Origin: Aquatica leii
Lineage: Eukaryota > Arthropoda > Insecta > Coleoptera > Lampyridae
Direction of reading: 5' to 3'
Assembly (NCBI GenBank): GCA_035610365.1
Contig: CM069432.1
Span: 240,092,104 to 240,156,103, forward strand
DNA: 64,000 nt
The position numbers and the translations under genes were made by a program. This document shows positions 1 to 12,500 of this stretch, one piece after another (position 1 is the stretch's first letter; each line of letters opens with the position of its first letter). The notes under the pieces were generated by a model. The model made no database searches. It was given only the letters and a program-made list of their open reading frames with translations, and was not told where the DNA came from.

Positions 1-60
1 AAGTGCTCCTGATTTACAAAATGTTTGGTCACATTTAAGTGTTGCTTTGTTTGTTTAGGA

Positions 61-1914
61 TCTTGATTTGGATAGTTTAATCTCCAAATTTTGGAGATTG
101 GAAGAAGTATCCAACAAAAGGCACATGTCTCCAGACGATGAACACTGTGAAAAACTGTATTCCTCTACAACGAAAAGACTTGAATCTGGTGTATTCGAGG
201 TTAGGTTGCCTATTAAGCTTAATCATGATGCTTCTTTCTTAGGCAACTCTCAAACATTTTTTAAACTGTTAAATTGAAAAAAGAGTATAAAGCATTTATT
301 GATGAATATTTATTACTAGAACATGCTAAGGAAATTGAATAAGCTACCGATTTAATGACAAGTAATAAGTACTATCTTCCTCACCATTGTGTAATTCGTG
401 AAGATAAACTTACGACAAAATATCGTGTTGTTTTTAATGGGTCTATGAAAACCACCTCGGGGTTAAGTTTGAACGACATCATGCTTAAAGAAAGTTTGGT
501 TCAGCCAGACATATTTGATATTATAGCTAGATATAGGACTTATCGGTACGTTATAACAAACGATATACAAAAAATGTATAGGTGCATTAAGATTAATTCA
601 GATGATCGATTTTTACAAAATATAGTTTGGAGAGATGACCCGGCTGGTCCCTTACGCCATATTGAGCTTCAAACGCTGACATATGGAACTAACTGTGCTC
701 CATTTCTTGCCACTAGAACCTTGGTCGAGCTGGTTAATAGAAATGAATTTACCTTTCCGTTAGCAGCTAAAACTTTACTAAAACAAACGTACGTAGACGC
801 TGTGTTAGGTGGAGCAAATACTTTGAAACAATTATATCAACTTCAAAAGGAGTTAAAGGAACTTTTAGAGCCGGCAGGATTCAACTTGCATAAATGGAAT
901 TCAAATGACAAAAACGCTAGTTTCTTCTTTACAATGCGAAAGTTCTAAGGTTTCAGATGTGTCATGGAATCCTGTTTTCGATTTGTTTCTGATATCTGTA
1001 CCAGATTTAGTCAAAAAAAAACTTTCACAAAACGTTTTAAGCATAATTGCGGAGATATTTGATCCTATGGGTTTTAGAAGTCCAGTGATTATTGTAGCAA
1101 AGATAATCATGCAAAGATTGTGGACATTAAAAATAGAATGGGATGAATTTGTAACCGAGGATTTTTTAGTAGAATGGCTTAAATTTTACAACCATTGGAT
1201 CGATTAAGAGACCTTAAAATCTTACGTTGGATTTTTATTACAGAAAAGATTCAAAGTATTCAGTTGATAGGGTTTTCAGACGCTTCCATGCAAGCGTACG
1301 GTGCATGCTTGTATGTGAAAACGTTGTATGAAGGCAATAAGGTTTCATGTAATCTTGTTTACTCAAAATCTAGAGTTGCTTCACTCAAGACGGTGTCGTT
1401 GCCAAGATTGGAACTGTGTGGGTTTTTATTATTAGCTCATATGTGCAACAAAATTATAATTTACATGAATTTTAATTTTAATAAGGTTGTTTTGTTTACG
1501 GATTCGCAAATAGTATTTGCTTGGTTGCAGTCACCACTGTCCCGCTGGACAACATGAAATGGAAACATGTGTCGTCTGAGTTGAATACTGCGGACTACAT
1601 ATTTTGTGGTCCAGATCCTGATACTATAATAAATTGTAAACCGTGGTGGGAAGGTTCACATTTTTTATCAGATCTTTCATGGAATGTAACTTCAGAAAGT
1701 AATATTAAATTGGAAATTGATTCTGTGCCTGAACAAAAACAGGTATCGCATGTTCACACCAAAGTAGAAATCAATTCCACGGTTTTACTCAGGTTTTCGT
1801 CGTTTGTCAGAATGCAAAGATGCATTGCGTTTATGTTTACATTTGTTAATAATTCAAAAAAGAATTCTTTAAAGGTTTATGGTTCTCTCTTAGTAGAGGA
1901 ACTAGAACAATGTT
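61..1914 (+). pseudogene. BEL/Pao retrotransposon pol remnant (pre-RT, RT, RNase H)
   Basis: Three reading frames in order match a BEL/Pao polyprotein. Bases 68-274 give the pre-RT segment (KFWRLEEV, FEVRLPIKL). Bases 355-945 give the reverse transcriptase (YRVVFNGSMKT, ITNDIQKMY, TYGTNCAPFLATRTL). The catalytic box at 790-801 reads YVDA where the family has YVDD, so the enzyme would be dead even without the frameshifts. Bases 1200-1557 carry the RNase H-like part (GFSDASMQAYGAC, LPRLELCG). Bases 1521-1914 carry the region before the integrase (WWEGSHFLSDLSW). No integrase core follows: similarity stops near 1914 and a tyrosine recombinase begins. The element continues off the left edge, so gag and protease are not visible. 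At least three frame changes separate the parts. Confidence 0.85.
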
Positions 1915-2995
1915 AGGAAATCATTAGAAACGTCATTAAACATTTTACCACATAAATCAGTGGAAAAATATAATCACCAATATGACATTTTCTGGAATGG
2001 TGCGAAAAACACGGAATTAAAAAATATAGTGAAAATGTTTTACTGGCTTATTTTTCCGATCTATCGAAAGAATATTCTCCTGCTTCGAAGTGGTAATATT
2101 ATTCTATGTTGAAAACAACCTTATCAGTAGAAAATGACGTTGACATTAGCAAATTAAAAAAAACTAACAGGTTTTTTAAAGCAAAAAGGAAGAATTCATA
2201 CTTCAAAAAAGTCAAAAACTTTTTCACAAGAAGTATTTGAATTTTTACTGAACGCACCGGATGAAATCTACTTAATGAAAGTATTTTATGCAAATTTTTT
2301 AGAATCAATTTGATATGAATGCAATAATTATTTTAGATTTGTGTTGTATTTGGCATTCTGGGGTTTTACATAATGAAGAACTCCTGAATTTAAAAGTAAA
2401 ATGCATAGAGCACAAGGAAACAATTCTGGTTGTTCATGTTACTAAAACAAAACCAACCGGCCTAGATTGTTTGCGATCACTTCAGAGTTTGAAGGAAAAG
2501 TAAAATCTATAGACTCATTTTACAAATATTTAGCTTTGCGTCCTAAGCAGACGCCACACGACCGATTATTCATAAATTAGAAAAATAGCAAATGCACGAT
2601 CCAACCAGTAGGAATCCATATTTTTGGAAGTGTACCAAGCAAAATTGCTAACTATCTGCATTTACCAGAACCATCACTCTATACGGACCATTGTTTTCGT
2701 CGAACGTCTGCCACTCTCTTTGCCAACGCAGGCAGCAGTAATGAAAATTTAAAACGTGACGGAGGATCTTACCCTGAGGAATCTTTGCTCAATAAAACAA
2801 AAATCGCAAAAACTATGATGAAAGTCAAACTGACAACATAGTTATCACCAACGTTAGTTCTAGCAAGTACTTACAAGTTATTAACATAGATAATAATCCT
2901 CAAACATTTTCAGTTGAAACTCCTACTTCAGGAATACATTTTTATAATGTCTCAGGGTGTACGTTCACATTTAATATAACTAATAATAAGTAAAT
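1915..2995 (+). pseudogene. Crypton-type tyrosine recombinase remnant
   Basis: The translated pieces follow the order of a Crypton (YR transposon) recombinase. The N-terminal DNA-binding half lies at ~1935-2160 (ENVLLAYFSDLSKEYSPASK, YYSMLKTTLSVEND). The catalytic C-terminal part at 2640-2815 contains YTDHCFRRTSATLFANAG, holding the His and Arg of the conserved H-x-x-R box (2689-2703). NLKRDGG and YPEESLLNK follow, where the usual spacing to the nucleophile Tyr appears shortened. A polar tail ends GCTFTFNITNNK before a stop at ~2995, as in related insect copies. There are several frameshifts and stops. It lies on the same strand immediately after the BEL/Pao remnant. A second copy of the same family, N-terminal half only, is at 48.9-49.4 kb on the other strand. 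Confidence 0.8.
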
Positions 2996-4630
2996 TTGTT
3001 TTGTATTTGTTGTTATTTCTGTTGCTGTATACTTTGTCAAAAAAAAAACATATAACATGTTTTTTTAAAGTTATAAATTATTTCGGTTGGCGATAAAATT
3101 TTGTATGCACTATTGCAGCAAAGTGTCTTTATCGAACTCGCCTCTTACTAGCCTCGCTCGCTCGGCCCATAACCTCAAATTCATTTGATAAAGAATCACT
3201 TTACTGACTTGATACATAAATAACTATTAAATATCTATGTAAAATTATTAATCAAGTGAATCAAACGTGCAATTACTAAACAAGTAAAGCTTCTAATTTA
3301 AATATTGTTTTATTTTTACACATTTTATATCACCAAAGTTAAGCAAAAACAGTTATATGTTTAAAAATACAATCACTTAAAATTAAATTTATGCAATAAG
3401 TTATACTTATTGCTGAGGAAACACAGAAATTCAATAGATGTTGCTTTTAGAGGTGTTATTATTCTTAATACTGTAAAATAGTATAGCCAATAAATGTTGT
3501 GAAATAGAATTTAAACAAGTGAAAAATTGGGTGTTGTAAAAAGACATTAAGAAAGCTTGACGGTTTAAAATACGACTAGCTTACAGTGGGTTTAAATTGT
3601 ATTGCAAGATTAATTTTTTGTTAAACGTTTTTAATTGTTAAAGTATAATTAAATATGGGTTAAATTTGTCAGTACAGATAAACTTTAATGCAGTAGTTGC
3701 ATTGTTTTAAAAATACTTTTGAAATTTTTAAATTGGCGTTCTTTAGATATTTAGCATAACTATGAAACATGTTGAATGTATTTACGTATGTAAAATTTTT
3801 TGTCATATATTTTAGACATTAAGTGATATAAACAAACCGTCTTAGCATTTGCTTAGATTACTGTATCTGAGATTTTTAAATTAACTATTTACACAATTTT
3901 AGATCTGATTATTAAACTATATTTTTATTAAACTAACTAATAAAATGGAGAGATATTTAAGAAAACAATTTACAAGTAATTTGTGTATGATTATTACTTG
4001 ATATTTATTAACACTGTCCGTACTTTTATTTATCTTAGCACACGCGTTAATCACTTTATTTATTTAGATTGACACATTCCGGACGGGAATAAATGTAGAC
4101 CTTTTTTGAACACTTATATTTTTGCATTATTGACTTCTAAGACATTCCGGTAATCGCCTTGAATTATCTTGAATGATCTCAAAATTTCTATGCATTCACT
4201 ATCCGCTTTCTGTATCAGAACAGTAAGCTGAAAGCGGCACTAATAGAAAAGGTCGCAGTGATAGCGGTAGCTCTCTCTATTTCGTCAACTTCCTTAAGCA
4301 TAGAAGTAGCAGTTAATAGATTTTTTTTACCGATGTTTTATTTGGATTGTAACTGCAGACCAACACTTGGAAGACGACTCGCAACATATTTCAAACTGTC
4401 TTCCAATCCAGCTTATCTAAACCGCAACCAAACTCTCTATTTTTATCTTGAGATTAAATAATGCTCGTTACAGATTTCTTCATAACGCAATGTGCAAAAG
4501 TGTATTGCTTTTAACTCCGAACCTACCCTTTCCAGAAGTCTCGTACATGCTCATAAACCTATTGAAATCATATCTATCGACTTGATTGCTAGTTCTACTT
4601 GTTATTACCTTGGTTCGGACTTGCTTTGGG
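2996..4630. other. AT-rich stretch without recognisable gene
   Basis: No coding sequence could be recognised. The only structure seen is a short imperfect inverted repeat at ~3113-3205. The rest is AT-rich with scattered stops in all frames. Confidence 0.6.
3113..3205. repeat. Short inverted repeat with CTCG-rich loop
   Basis: The left arm (GCAGCAAAGTGTCTTTATC) pairs with the right arm (GATAAAGAATCACTTTACTG) around a ~50 nt loop holding CCTCGCTCGCTCGG. The architecture resembles the hairpins at ~49.54 kb and ~61.42 kb: AT-rich arms around a GC-rich, CTCG/CGCG-type loop. Confidence 0.5.
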
Positions 4631-4639
4631 TAACGTTGT

Positions 4640-7440
4640 TATCACCAACAAACGGGGCGCCACAAACTTTTGAGGTGGACGGTTTGTGGCTTGCTTCTTG
4701 GTGGTTTTCGGGTACGATCTATAACGTCATTAATGCGCTGCAAAACTGCGTACAGGCCCTCCCATTGATTCTGCAGCTTCGTCGACAAACCACGTCTTTT
4801 TTGGGAATTGTACAACTCCGCCATGTCGCCGGGTGCAAATCTACAATTTTGTGCCGTAACGTCATATCTGGTCTTCATTCTGTTGCTGGCAAATTGCGCG
4901 TTTTTCCAAATCGTCTTATGTTCTTCGTCAGCCTTTTTTTTTGGTTTTTATACAAATTGAAGCTCGCATGGCAGTCGTATTTAGCTACTAATTATCACAG
5001 AGGAAGGTGTTTAGTATGTGCTTTCGTAAACAGATAATCGGTATGCCATTAGGAAGAGGTGCAAATACTGATCCCAATTTCTTTGGTGTTTGGACATTTA
5101 CATTGGCTAAGTATTTTCCGATTGTTCGATTCATCCGTTCAATCATGTCATTCGATTGAGGATGGAGAGGCGTCGTCTTATTTCTTAACCCCCAACAGTC
5201 GGCAAACTTTTTGAAGCAACTTTAGTCGGAATAATTCCAGCAGAACTCTAAGCCGACAGAAAAACTTTTTCACTAAAACGTCTGCTACTGTAGCTGCTTT
5301 ATAATTAGGTATTGCGTAAGCCTCTGTTCACTTCGTGAAATAATCCATCGCGACCAAGATGTATTTGTTTTCCAAATCAGATGGGGAATTGACTTGCGAT
5401 GTCAAACGGCCACTCTTTCTAATGAGTTTCTCACGTTATATTGTTTCAATTGTGTTTTGTGCTTTTTTTGCTGGACCATCTCCAGACGCGCAAACCGTGC
5501 TCTTTTGGCATCAACAAATGACGTGCTCTTTGCAGTTCACTAATAGAATCTTTCTCGAATGGTCTTTAATGTCTTCTTTACGCCAAAGTGTCCTCCTGAT
5601 ATACACACAGGGCCAGGAATGCTTTGAAGTTTCTGTCCAAAGCACTTACCTTTTTACAGGTTGGTTGTCGGCCGCTTGCTTTTCAGTTTAAGAATACTCT
5701 TATTTTGGGATTGTTGGCTTGTTCACGTGCTCAATTTCCCACTTGTCATTAACCATAGAAATTCTTCGGAGAAATTCAATTTTTTCGAGTCGAGAACAAC
5801 GGAACAACGGCTGCAGTCTTCCGGACATGGTCTTCTGGCCAGGCATCAGCGTTCCGATGACTGTTTCCAGCACGGTGTTGTGTTATGTGTGATTTCTGCA
5901 ATACCTCGATCCATCTTACCACTTTTCTTTCAGTATTACAAAACTGTCATAGATTTTCGTCCATACAAATATTTGTAAGTGTTCTTATAAACTCAACACC
6001 AGTTAACAGTTGTTTTCTAGTCACGTAGCTATTCCTCTCTGGCCTAGACAAAACTTTGTATAATACGCGACGACTTTTTCTTGCTCATCTTGCACCTGTG
6101 AAAGGACCGCACTTATGGTCAGATTACTTGCATCGGTGCCCAAAACAAATTTTCCGTTTTTTTGGATAACTTAAAATAATCACAATCTTCATTTCATCTA
6201 AATACTGGTTTTTCTTCAGTCAATTTCGTCAAAGGTTTGGTAATATTGGCAAATCCGGGAACATATCATTTATAGTAAGTGCACTGCTCGGACTTTGTCT
6301 AGGTCAGGCTTTACTCCATTTTTAGATATATGGTTTTGCAATTCTTTTTTAAATACGTGGTATTTTTTTGGGCTCGGTTTTAGATTTGCTCGTTGGAAGA
6401 CTTCTTTCAGGTTGTTGAAATGCTTTTCTAACGACCTTCTAGCCACAACCACGTGGCTACACAATCCAAAGGGCATAACAGTGAATTATTCCCAATTGTA
6501 AACGCTGTTTTTTCACGGTCCTTGAGTTCCTATTCTACTTGCTAATAACCACTCTTTAAACCAAACGTGGAAAACCACTGGGATCCTGATAGGGTGTCTA
6601 AAGTATCGTTAATTCTGGGTAAAGGGTAACACAATCACGTCAATACATAGACCAAAGCGCATAACAGTGGATTGCTACAAACCATTCCCAATTGTAAACG
6701 CTGTTTTTTCACGATTTTTAAGTTCCAATTCTAACTGCCAATAACCACCCTTTGGCACGTGGAAGTAAAAATGTCAAGTAGATGTTGTAGACACTTCTTC
6801 GGCTACGTAGCTTCACTATAATCCACGCACCTTACAATTTGAGATGATGGTTTACATTGGCCTACTACAGTATTGGTTTTTTAATGTTACTGGATCTAAG
6901 TTGACATTCAAGATCCTTACTGGCACTGTGTATTTCAGTTGTATTAATGTTCTGCCAACTGGTAGTCTTTTTTTAATCAAGCTGTATTGATTCAATAGGT
7001 CAAATATAGCCTACCTGGAGATTTCCATCCAGGCGCACCATCACCACACTTTTAGTCGGTCCAGGCAGAGTCAAGTCTTCACTCAATAAGACTCGCACGG
7101 CTGCCTTCTCTGACGAATGAAAATAAAATTTCTTTGTCGTTAATCTTAAGGGCATTTTTTTTCATATTTAAATAGAACTCAACATTCATTTCCAGGATAA
7201 CTTCTTTTGTGATCTCGGTTACCAGTACTTGATGGTCGAGTGCTGCATTTCCTAAACCCATGTCACTTTTTTTTGTTTATGAGTAGGTAAACTTTTTTGC
7301 CTGTTGCCGCTTGAAGTAGTACTGTTAGTGGTGATGTTTTCTCATTTTTCAATGACATGTCAGGACAAATGATAGTCTTCGTCGCTCCCGTGTGACTAAA
7401 CACTTCGTCTATTGATCGTGCCATTAAGATAAGTGCAGTG
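4640..7440 (-). pseudogene. Decayed Ty3/gypsy pol (protease to integrase C-terminus)
   Basis: Read on the minus strand, fragments appear in gypsy pol order. Bases 7261-7079 resemble the end of the aspartic protease domain (LGNAALDHQVLVTEI). Around 6476-6270 lies the RT stretch MPFGLC followed by KHFNNLKEVFQRANLKPSPKK. Around 5380-5285 lies the integrase core start (KYILVAMDYFTK, then a stop where Trp is expected). Around 5160-5045 lies the integrase segment with the catalytic Glu (MIERMNRTIGKYLANVN). Bases 4878-4642 give the integrase C-terminus (RYDVTAQNCRFAPGD, LSTKLQNQWEGLYAVLQRI). Stops and frameshifts are frequent. A segment around the RT start is present twice (6466-6557 and 6652-6753). 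No LTRs could be identified. Confidence 0.8.
6466..6753 (-). repeat. Internal ~90 bp duplication inside the gypsy RT remnant
   Basis: Bases 6466-6557 and 6652-6753 share long identical stretches (e.g. TTCCCAATTGTAAACGCTG followed by TTTTTTCACG). Both encode the same RT peptide on the minus strand (REKTAFTIGN). The copies are ~95 bp apart and in the same orientation, so this is either a local tandem duplication or two gypsy copies collapsed together. Confidence 0.7.
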
Positions 7441-8100
7441 CAAATGGTTTATAAGCGATATAATTTGAATGGCAATTATAAGGGCATGGCTCGTTGAGGT
7501 TGACTTTTGGCTTATTTGGCCGACCTGTTCTAGTTTATTTGATTTTTAATGATCGTTCGAATTTCTTCTTTTAAATTTCTGGAATTTTTCTTCATTTTTT
7601 GAGAATGTTTGGACAGTTTTTCTTTCATTTTTCTATTTTTTTTTCCTTTTCTGAGAATTGTCATCCATTATTCTAATAAAGCTACGAATACTACTTTGAG
7701 ATCTTCAAATAAATGTGAATCAACGTTTATTCAATTTCGTTCAAGTTTGCGCGAAACCGTTGTAACACAATTTTAGTAACACTTATTTCTAGAAGAATAA
7801 TAATCAATCTTGAATGACTTCGATGTTTTTATGTGTTTTATTATAATGTTAGCAATTTGTCAATCTAATAAAATATTGATTACTTTTGATGCGTTATGCC
7901 TGCTTGTTGATCGCTTATGTTTTTGTTTACCAGGTTTTTTTATTTACTTAATTATTAACCAATGTAACTTTTACATACCTATTCTTGTTTGAACAAAAAT
8001 TAACTGATAGTTACTTTATTATTCATAAATGTTAACCTCATGTATTTATAACTGTAAATAATTTAATGGCTTTCCCATATATTTCTTTTTTATTTATTAA
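7441..8100. other. AT-rich stretch without recognisable gene
   Basis: Lies between the gypsy protease remnant and the 3' end of the Penelope element. No coding motif or clear repeat structure was seen. Confidence 0.5.
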
Positions 8101-8107
8101 ATATTTC

Positions 8108-8146
8108 CGGCTACATGTTTCAACCTAACGGTCATAATCAGGTCTC
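8108..8146 (-). ncRNA. Degenerate hammerhead ribozyme core of the Penelope element
   Basis: On the minus strand the sequence reads CTGATTA, then a short stem II (ACC / GGT around GTTA), then GAAAC and ATGTAGCCGG. This matches the hammerhead order CUGAUGA - stem II - GAAA. Hammerhead motifs in the terminal repeats of Penelope-like elements are established knowledge. The core base equivalent to G8 is T here (plus-strand position 8136), so catalysis is probably lost. It lies 3' of the GIY-YIG coding remnant, where a Penelope terminal repeat would be expected. Confidence 0.6.
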
Positions 8147-8399
8147 TAAAATTATCAACTTAATAGTAAAATCTAAACCTTAAAATTCTTAATATACTTA
8201 CAATTAATAAATAAATTAATAAATTAAAATTAAACAGTTTATGTCAAAATGACAATATAAATTAAACAAACTTTTTTACAAGAAAGGTATATAAAATAAA
8301 TATTATTAACAAGAAAATTAAATAAAAATAAAAATAATTTAAATAAAAACAAAAATGTTAATTAAGAAAAACAAAATAATTTTCAAAATTAACAATTTC

Positions 8400-9165
8400 A
8401 TTTAAATATGCATTTGGTTCTAACTTTTTATGTTTAACAATTTCTTTTATCTTCAAAAAATTTAATTTTAGACTTATTGCAAATATCAAGATTGTTGTAG
8501 TTACTTTTATAATCAAAACAGTGGTTATATTCTAATATATGATTAACGAAAGAAGATTTATTATATAAATTAATACCAACATTATTGTTTTTAATGTAAG
8601 AAAAATGTTCTGCTATTCTTGTTCGAAATTTACAGCCGGTTTATCCAATATAAAAAGAGCTACAGCTACCACAATTTAATTTGTAAACACAAGATTTATT
8701 CAGAATATCAACTTTATATTTACTATCGACAAGTAAAGATTTTAAATTAAATTTAGATGAAAAAGAAATATTAATATTATGCTTTTTAAATAAATTTTGA
8801 AATTGAAAAGATGAGCGATCAATGTAAGGAAGAGAAAAATATGTCTTTTTAATGTTATCTGAAAGTGGAGTAAAAGTTGAAATGTTTTTAATATTAATGG
8901 AATAGAAAATTTTATTTTGAAGTTTTTTGATCATATCTAAAGGATAATTATTATTATTTGCTAAATTATAAATAATGTTAAGTTCTTTATTAAAATTAAA
9001 TTTATCAAGAGGTAATTTGTATAAACGATTAAAAAAGAATCTAAAAGATGACATTTTGTGTGAAAAAAGATGAAAAGAAGAAAAAGGAATTACATGATCA
9101 GTAGTAGTATTTTTACGATGACTACCAATTTTGACAGAATTATTAACTCTATTTAAAGATAAGTT
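8400..9165 (-). pseudogene. Penelope-like element, C-terminal RT region and GIY-YIG endonuclease
   Basis: Minus-strand translation gives the end of the RT region (TTTDHVIPFSSFHLFSHKMS, KLPLDKFNFNKEL), then the linker SLPYIDRSSFQFQNLFKKHN. The start of the GIY-YIG nuclease follows: CVYKLNCGSCSSFYIG, an in-frame stop, then TGCKFRTRIAEHFSYIKNNN. The stop at ~8648 replaces the Gln usually found after FYIG. This is the continuation of the RT segment at 12551-13460; the coding sequence is split by a ~3.4 kb insertion. The endonuclease provides target-primed integration in intact relatives; here it is broken. Confidence 0.85.
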
Positions 9166-9689
9166 GTAACCTGCGTTGGAATTTTTAGCAGTGGATCTTT
9201 TATGTAAGACCCCGTAATTCGATTCATCTGGCTGAATTTGCGGTTTTTCTTTTTTTTTATGGATTAGTTCGATGTTAGCATCGAAAACGTTTTACTCGTT
9301 ATTTTATTACGTTTGATATAAGTTTATTTGTATTTCAAGTTATTTCACAATTATTACTGGTATTTTTTTTTGAATGCATAAAGTTCCGTGGTTTTGATTT
9401 TGATTTAGTGTTTTACTTGTTTATCTCAGTAAAATAACAATGCTAGATAATTTACGACTTCCTTTTGGAATGTAATTTGATCCATTTTTTTTGGTATCTA
9501 TACTTTGTTTATGTTGAGCTCTTTTACGAGCGCGATTGGAACCACCTGCCAATAGAGAAGATTCACTGTTACGGAAATAAAAAAGTAAGTATATTTTCTG
9601 GTAACCTATAAGACGCGTATGTATGCTATACATAAAAAACACCCACCAAATATTTATAATTGGAAATATAAGTAAATAAATTATTGCTA

Positions 9690-10995
9690 TTTTTGAATTA
9701 TTCCGAGGACATAACGAAGCCTGCCGAAGTGAGTGTGACGTCACCACATCCTTCGAACAATATTATAGTATTATGATAGCCTGGTTTTATATTAATTTTC
9801 TTGTTTTTCTTGTTATTTTATGTGGTTTTATTGAGTTTTTAGTATAGATTTTCTGCTTGTAGTTGTTGTGAGTACGTAGTGTGTTGATAAATTATTTTTT
9901 TTCTGTAAAACGTAGTAGTAGCAAAATAGTTTGTATTGAACAACCTTAGTTTTTGCTTTAGTTGTACGAATAGTATAGTTAGAATTTTAATAGCTTTCGC
10001 AATAAATACCTATAGTTCTAGTTTTTATAAGTAATTGAACTTAATCATTAATTAAATAGTTTACGTAGGATATAATACTTTTCCGTTTAGCAGTAGTGGT
10101 AGTTATTGAATTTCTAACATTTTTAGTAATAATACTAACTGTATTAATTAGTGTGTTTATAAGTAGATGTTACTAACAATATCACATTTTGTGTAAAAAT
10201 TGATTTTTTTGTTCAATAAAGGTGTTGTTGTTTCTCCTTCATATTTATGCAAATAGGGCGTTATACTTAAAACATAAAATTTATTTATTAGCAACTTTTA
10301 GAAAGAGAGACAAACGCCTTATTTAGATTTTTTGTGGTGCTGATATACAAGACAGTAGTTGTAGCTTTTCTAAGAAGGTTTCATAAGTTTCATGCTAATA
10401 AATTTATTAGTAATAAATTTAAAGTGCCTAACATTGAAGAAAATTTCAATTGCTTGTATATTGGACAGAAAAAAATCAATTTTTGCACAAAACGTGATAT
10501 TGTTAGTAGCAACTACTTATAAACACACTAATTAATACAGTTAGTATTATTACTACAGATTTTAAAAATTCAATAACTACCACTACTCCTAAACAAAGAA
10601 GTATTATATCCTACGTAAACTATTTAACTAATGATTAAATTTAATTACTTATTAAAACTAGAACTATAGGTATTTATTGTAAAAGCTATTAAAATTCTAA
10701 CTATACTATTAGTACAACTAAAGCAAAAACTAAGGTTGTTCAATACAAACTATTTTGCTACTACTACGTTTTACAGAAAAAAAACTTCATTTATCAACAA
10801 CACTACGTATTCACAACAACTACAAGCAGAAAATCTATACTAAAAACTCAATAAAACCACATAAAATAACAAGAAAAACAAGAAAATTAATATAAAACCA
10901 GGCTATCATAATACTATAATATTATTCGAAGGATGTGGTGACGTCACACTCACTTCGGCAGGTTTCGTTGTGTGCTCGGAAAAATTCAAAAATTG
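9690..10995. mobile_element. Foldback element: two ~530 bp inverted arms around a ~240 bp loop
   Basis: The left arm (9690-10221) and right arm (10459-10995) are reverse complements over most of their length. For example, GCCTGCCGAAGTGAGTGTGA at ~9719 recurs inverted at ~10950, followed by GTGACGTCACC-containing sequence on both sides. The arms differ by scattered substitutions, so the copy is not new. The loop has no recognised coding sequence. Such long arms with a small loop fit a foldback-like or palindromic non-autonomous DNA element; no superfamily is assigned. Confidence 0.8.
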
Positions 10996-12500
10996 TCAAC
11001 TTTAATAATGTTTTTCTTCGTTAATTAATTAGGGATGTACTTTTAATTACTATTATTGTAAACGTCAGTTATGATATAATGGATATACACTATTTTCTAA
11101 AAATCGAATTTTAGTCTATTCAGCGAAGTAAGCGTTTTCGGTGAGAAATGTTTCTTTCTGTCGAGGGTCCACGTGACAAGATGCACATGGCCAATTATAG
11201 TTTTCATCTTTGTTAATTTAGTTCGTTTAGTGTTCTATCTTTTACAAAGATTTTACGGCGCAAGTTCATTGAATTAAGTGGGAATACGAGGTGTTAAAAG
11301 GGGTAAAATTTTGTTTTTGGGGATCAATCTTTGGTCGCAATTAAGAAATACCAGGTACCGTGACGTAGTTGAGTGGTTAGGGTACTTTTACCCTATCGTA
11401 ATGTAATACCGCGGAAGTTAGTTGGAACCGTGAAAATTAAGTGTAGTGGTGGAAAAGTTTGATTTTCCAAATTTCGTAATTTACGGTTTAAGTAGACTTC
11501 ATGGTTTCCAAAAATAAAACTCACGTTTCAAGTTGGATATGCAATCGTTGGGTTGTGCTACATCCAGTCTTCGCATTTGTGCGGATTTTATTTAAGTGTT
11601 AAAAAGAAAATTCTTCCGCCGTCATTGCAATTGTTTGGGGTACCTTTCAACGTTTTTCTACCTGTAGACAACTGGCCACTAAGAACTAACCACAGGTTCT
11701 TTCCTGAAGTTACGACGAATTCAAGGTATTTATGTTGCACCATTTAATTTAATCGTGAAGATATTATTTACGTGATTGAGTGTTAAAAGCTTTGAATTTC
11801 AAGTAAAAATTACAAGGGTCTCGAATGGATTTAACGTTAATGTAACTAATTATTGTCCGTATTTTTTTCGGAACTGTGACATATCCCGAGTTAAAAATTT
11901 ATTAAACGGGACCGAATGTTCGATTCAAGATTTATATATTAGTTTTATATTAAATAAGTTTTTTTTTTGTTTTGTTGTAAATGAGTAATTTCGACGCGCA
12001 CACGGCCGTGATAAATTAAGATTTATAATTTGTGCTTGGTTTTATTAAATTCTGTATTTTGTATTATTTTGTTGTTGAGCAGTTATTCAAATAATTTTAA
12101 ATTTTGTTTTTATCAAACGTTCATTTACGTACCTTTTGTTGTTTTGGTTAATTTTTGTTGATTACTATACTTTACTTTTGTGCCATTAATTTTTTTTGTG
12201 TGTTCAAATAAATGTTAAATTGTTAAATGTAAAGAGCTTTTAATTCCGTCGGCCTCCGCGTGTGTAACTTTATTAATTTATTACAGATTTTAGGGAGATA
12301 CACTCTAACAAGGTAAGTCCGTTTAGAGTGTATCCTTCAGGAGCGGACTTGTGGTTGGCAAGGGCCAGAAGTCCATTAAGCTTTACTCCTTCCTGGCGCC
12401 CTTTGATTTCGACATTATTACTTTTCGATTTTGTGTTTTCGTCAAGTTAATCCACTTTTAAATATAACCCACCCCGTCTCCACTGAGCAAGCGGCACAAC
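10996..12500. other. Non-coding remainder of the Penelope insertion
   Basis: No domain was recognised. A small perfect hairpin (GATACACTCT pairing with AGAGTGTATC around ~16 nt) lies at ~12297-12332. At ~11360-11385 a tRNA box-A-like string (TAGTTGAGTGG) occurs without a matching box B. Confidence 0.4.

Noticed and set aside
11355-11420. tRNA gene or tRNA-derived SINE
   Set aside because: A box-A-like TAGTTGAGTGG is present but no box B (GGTTCRANYCC) or cloverleaf could be formed.
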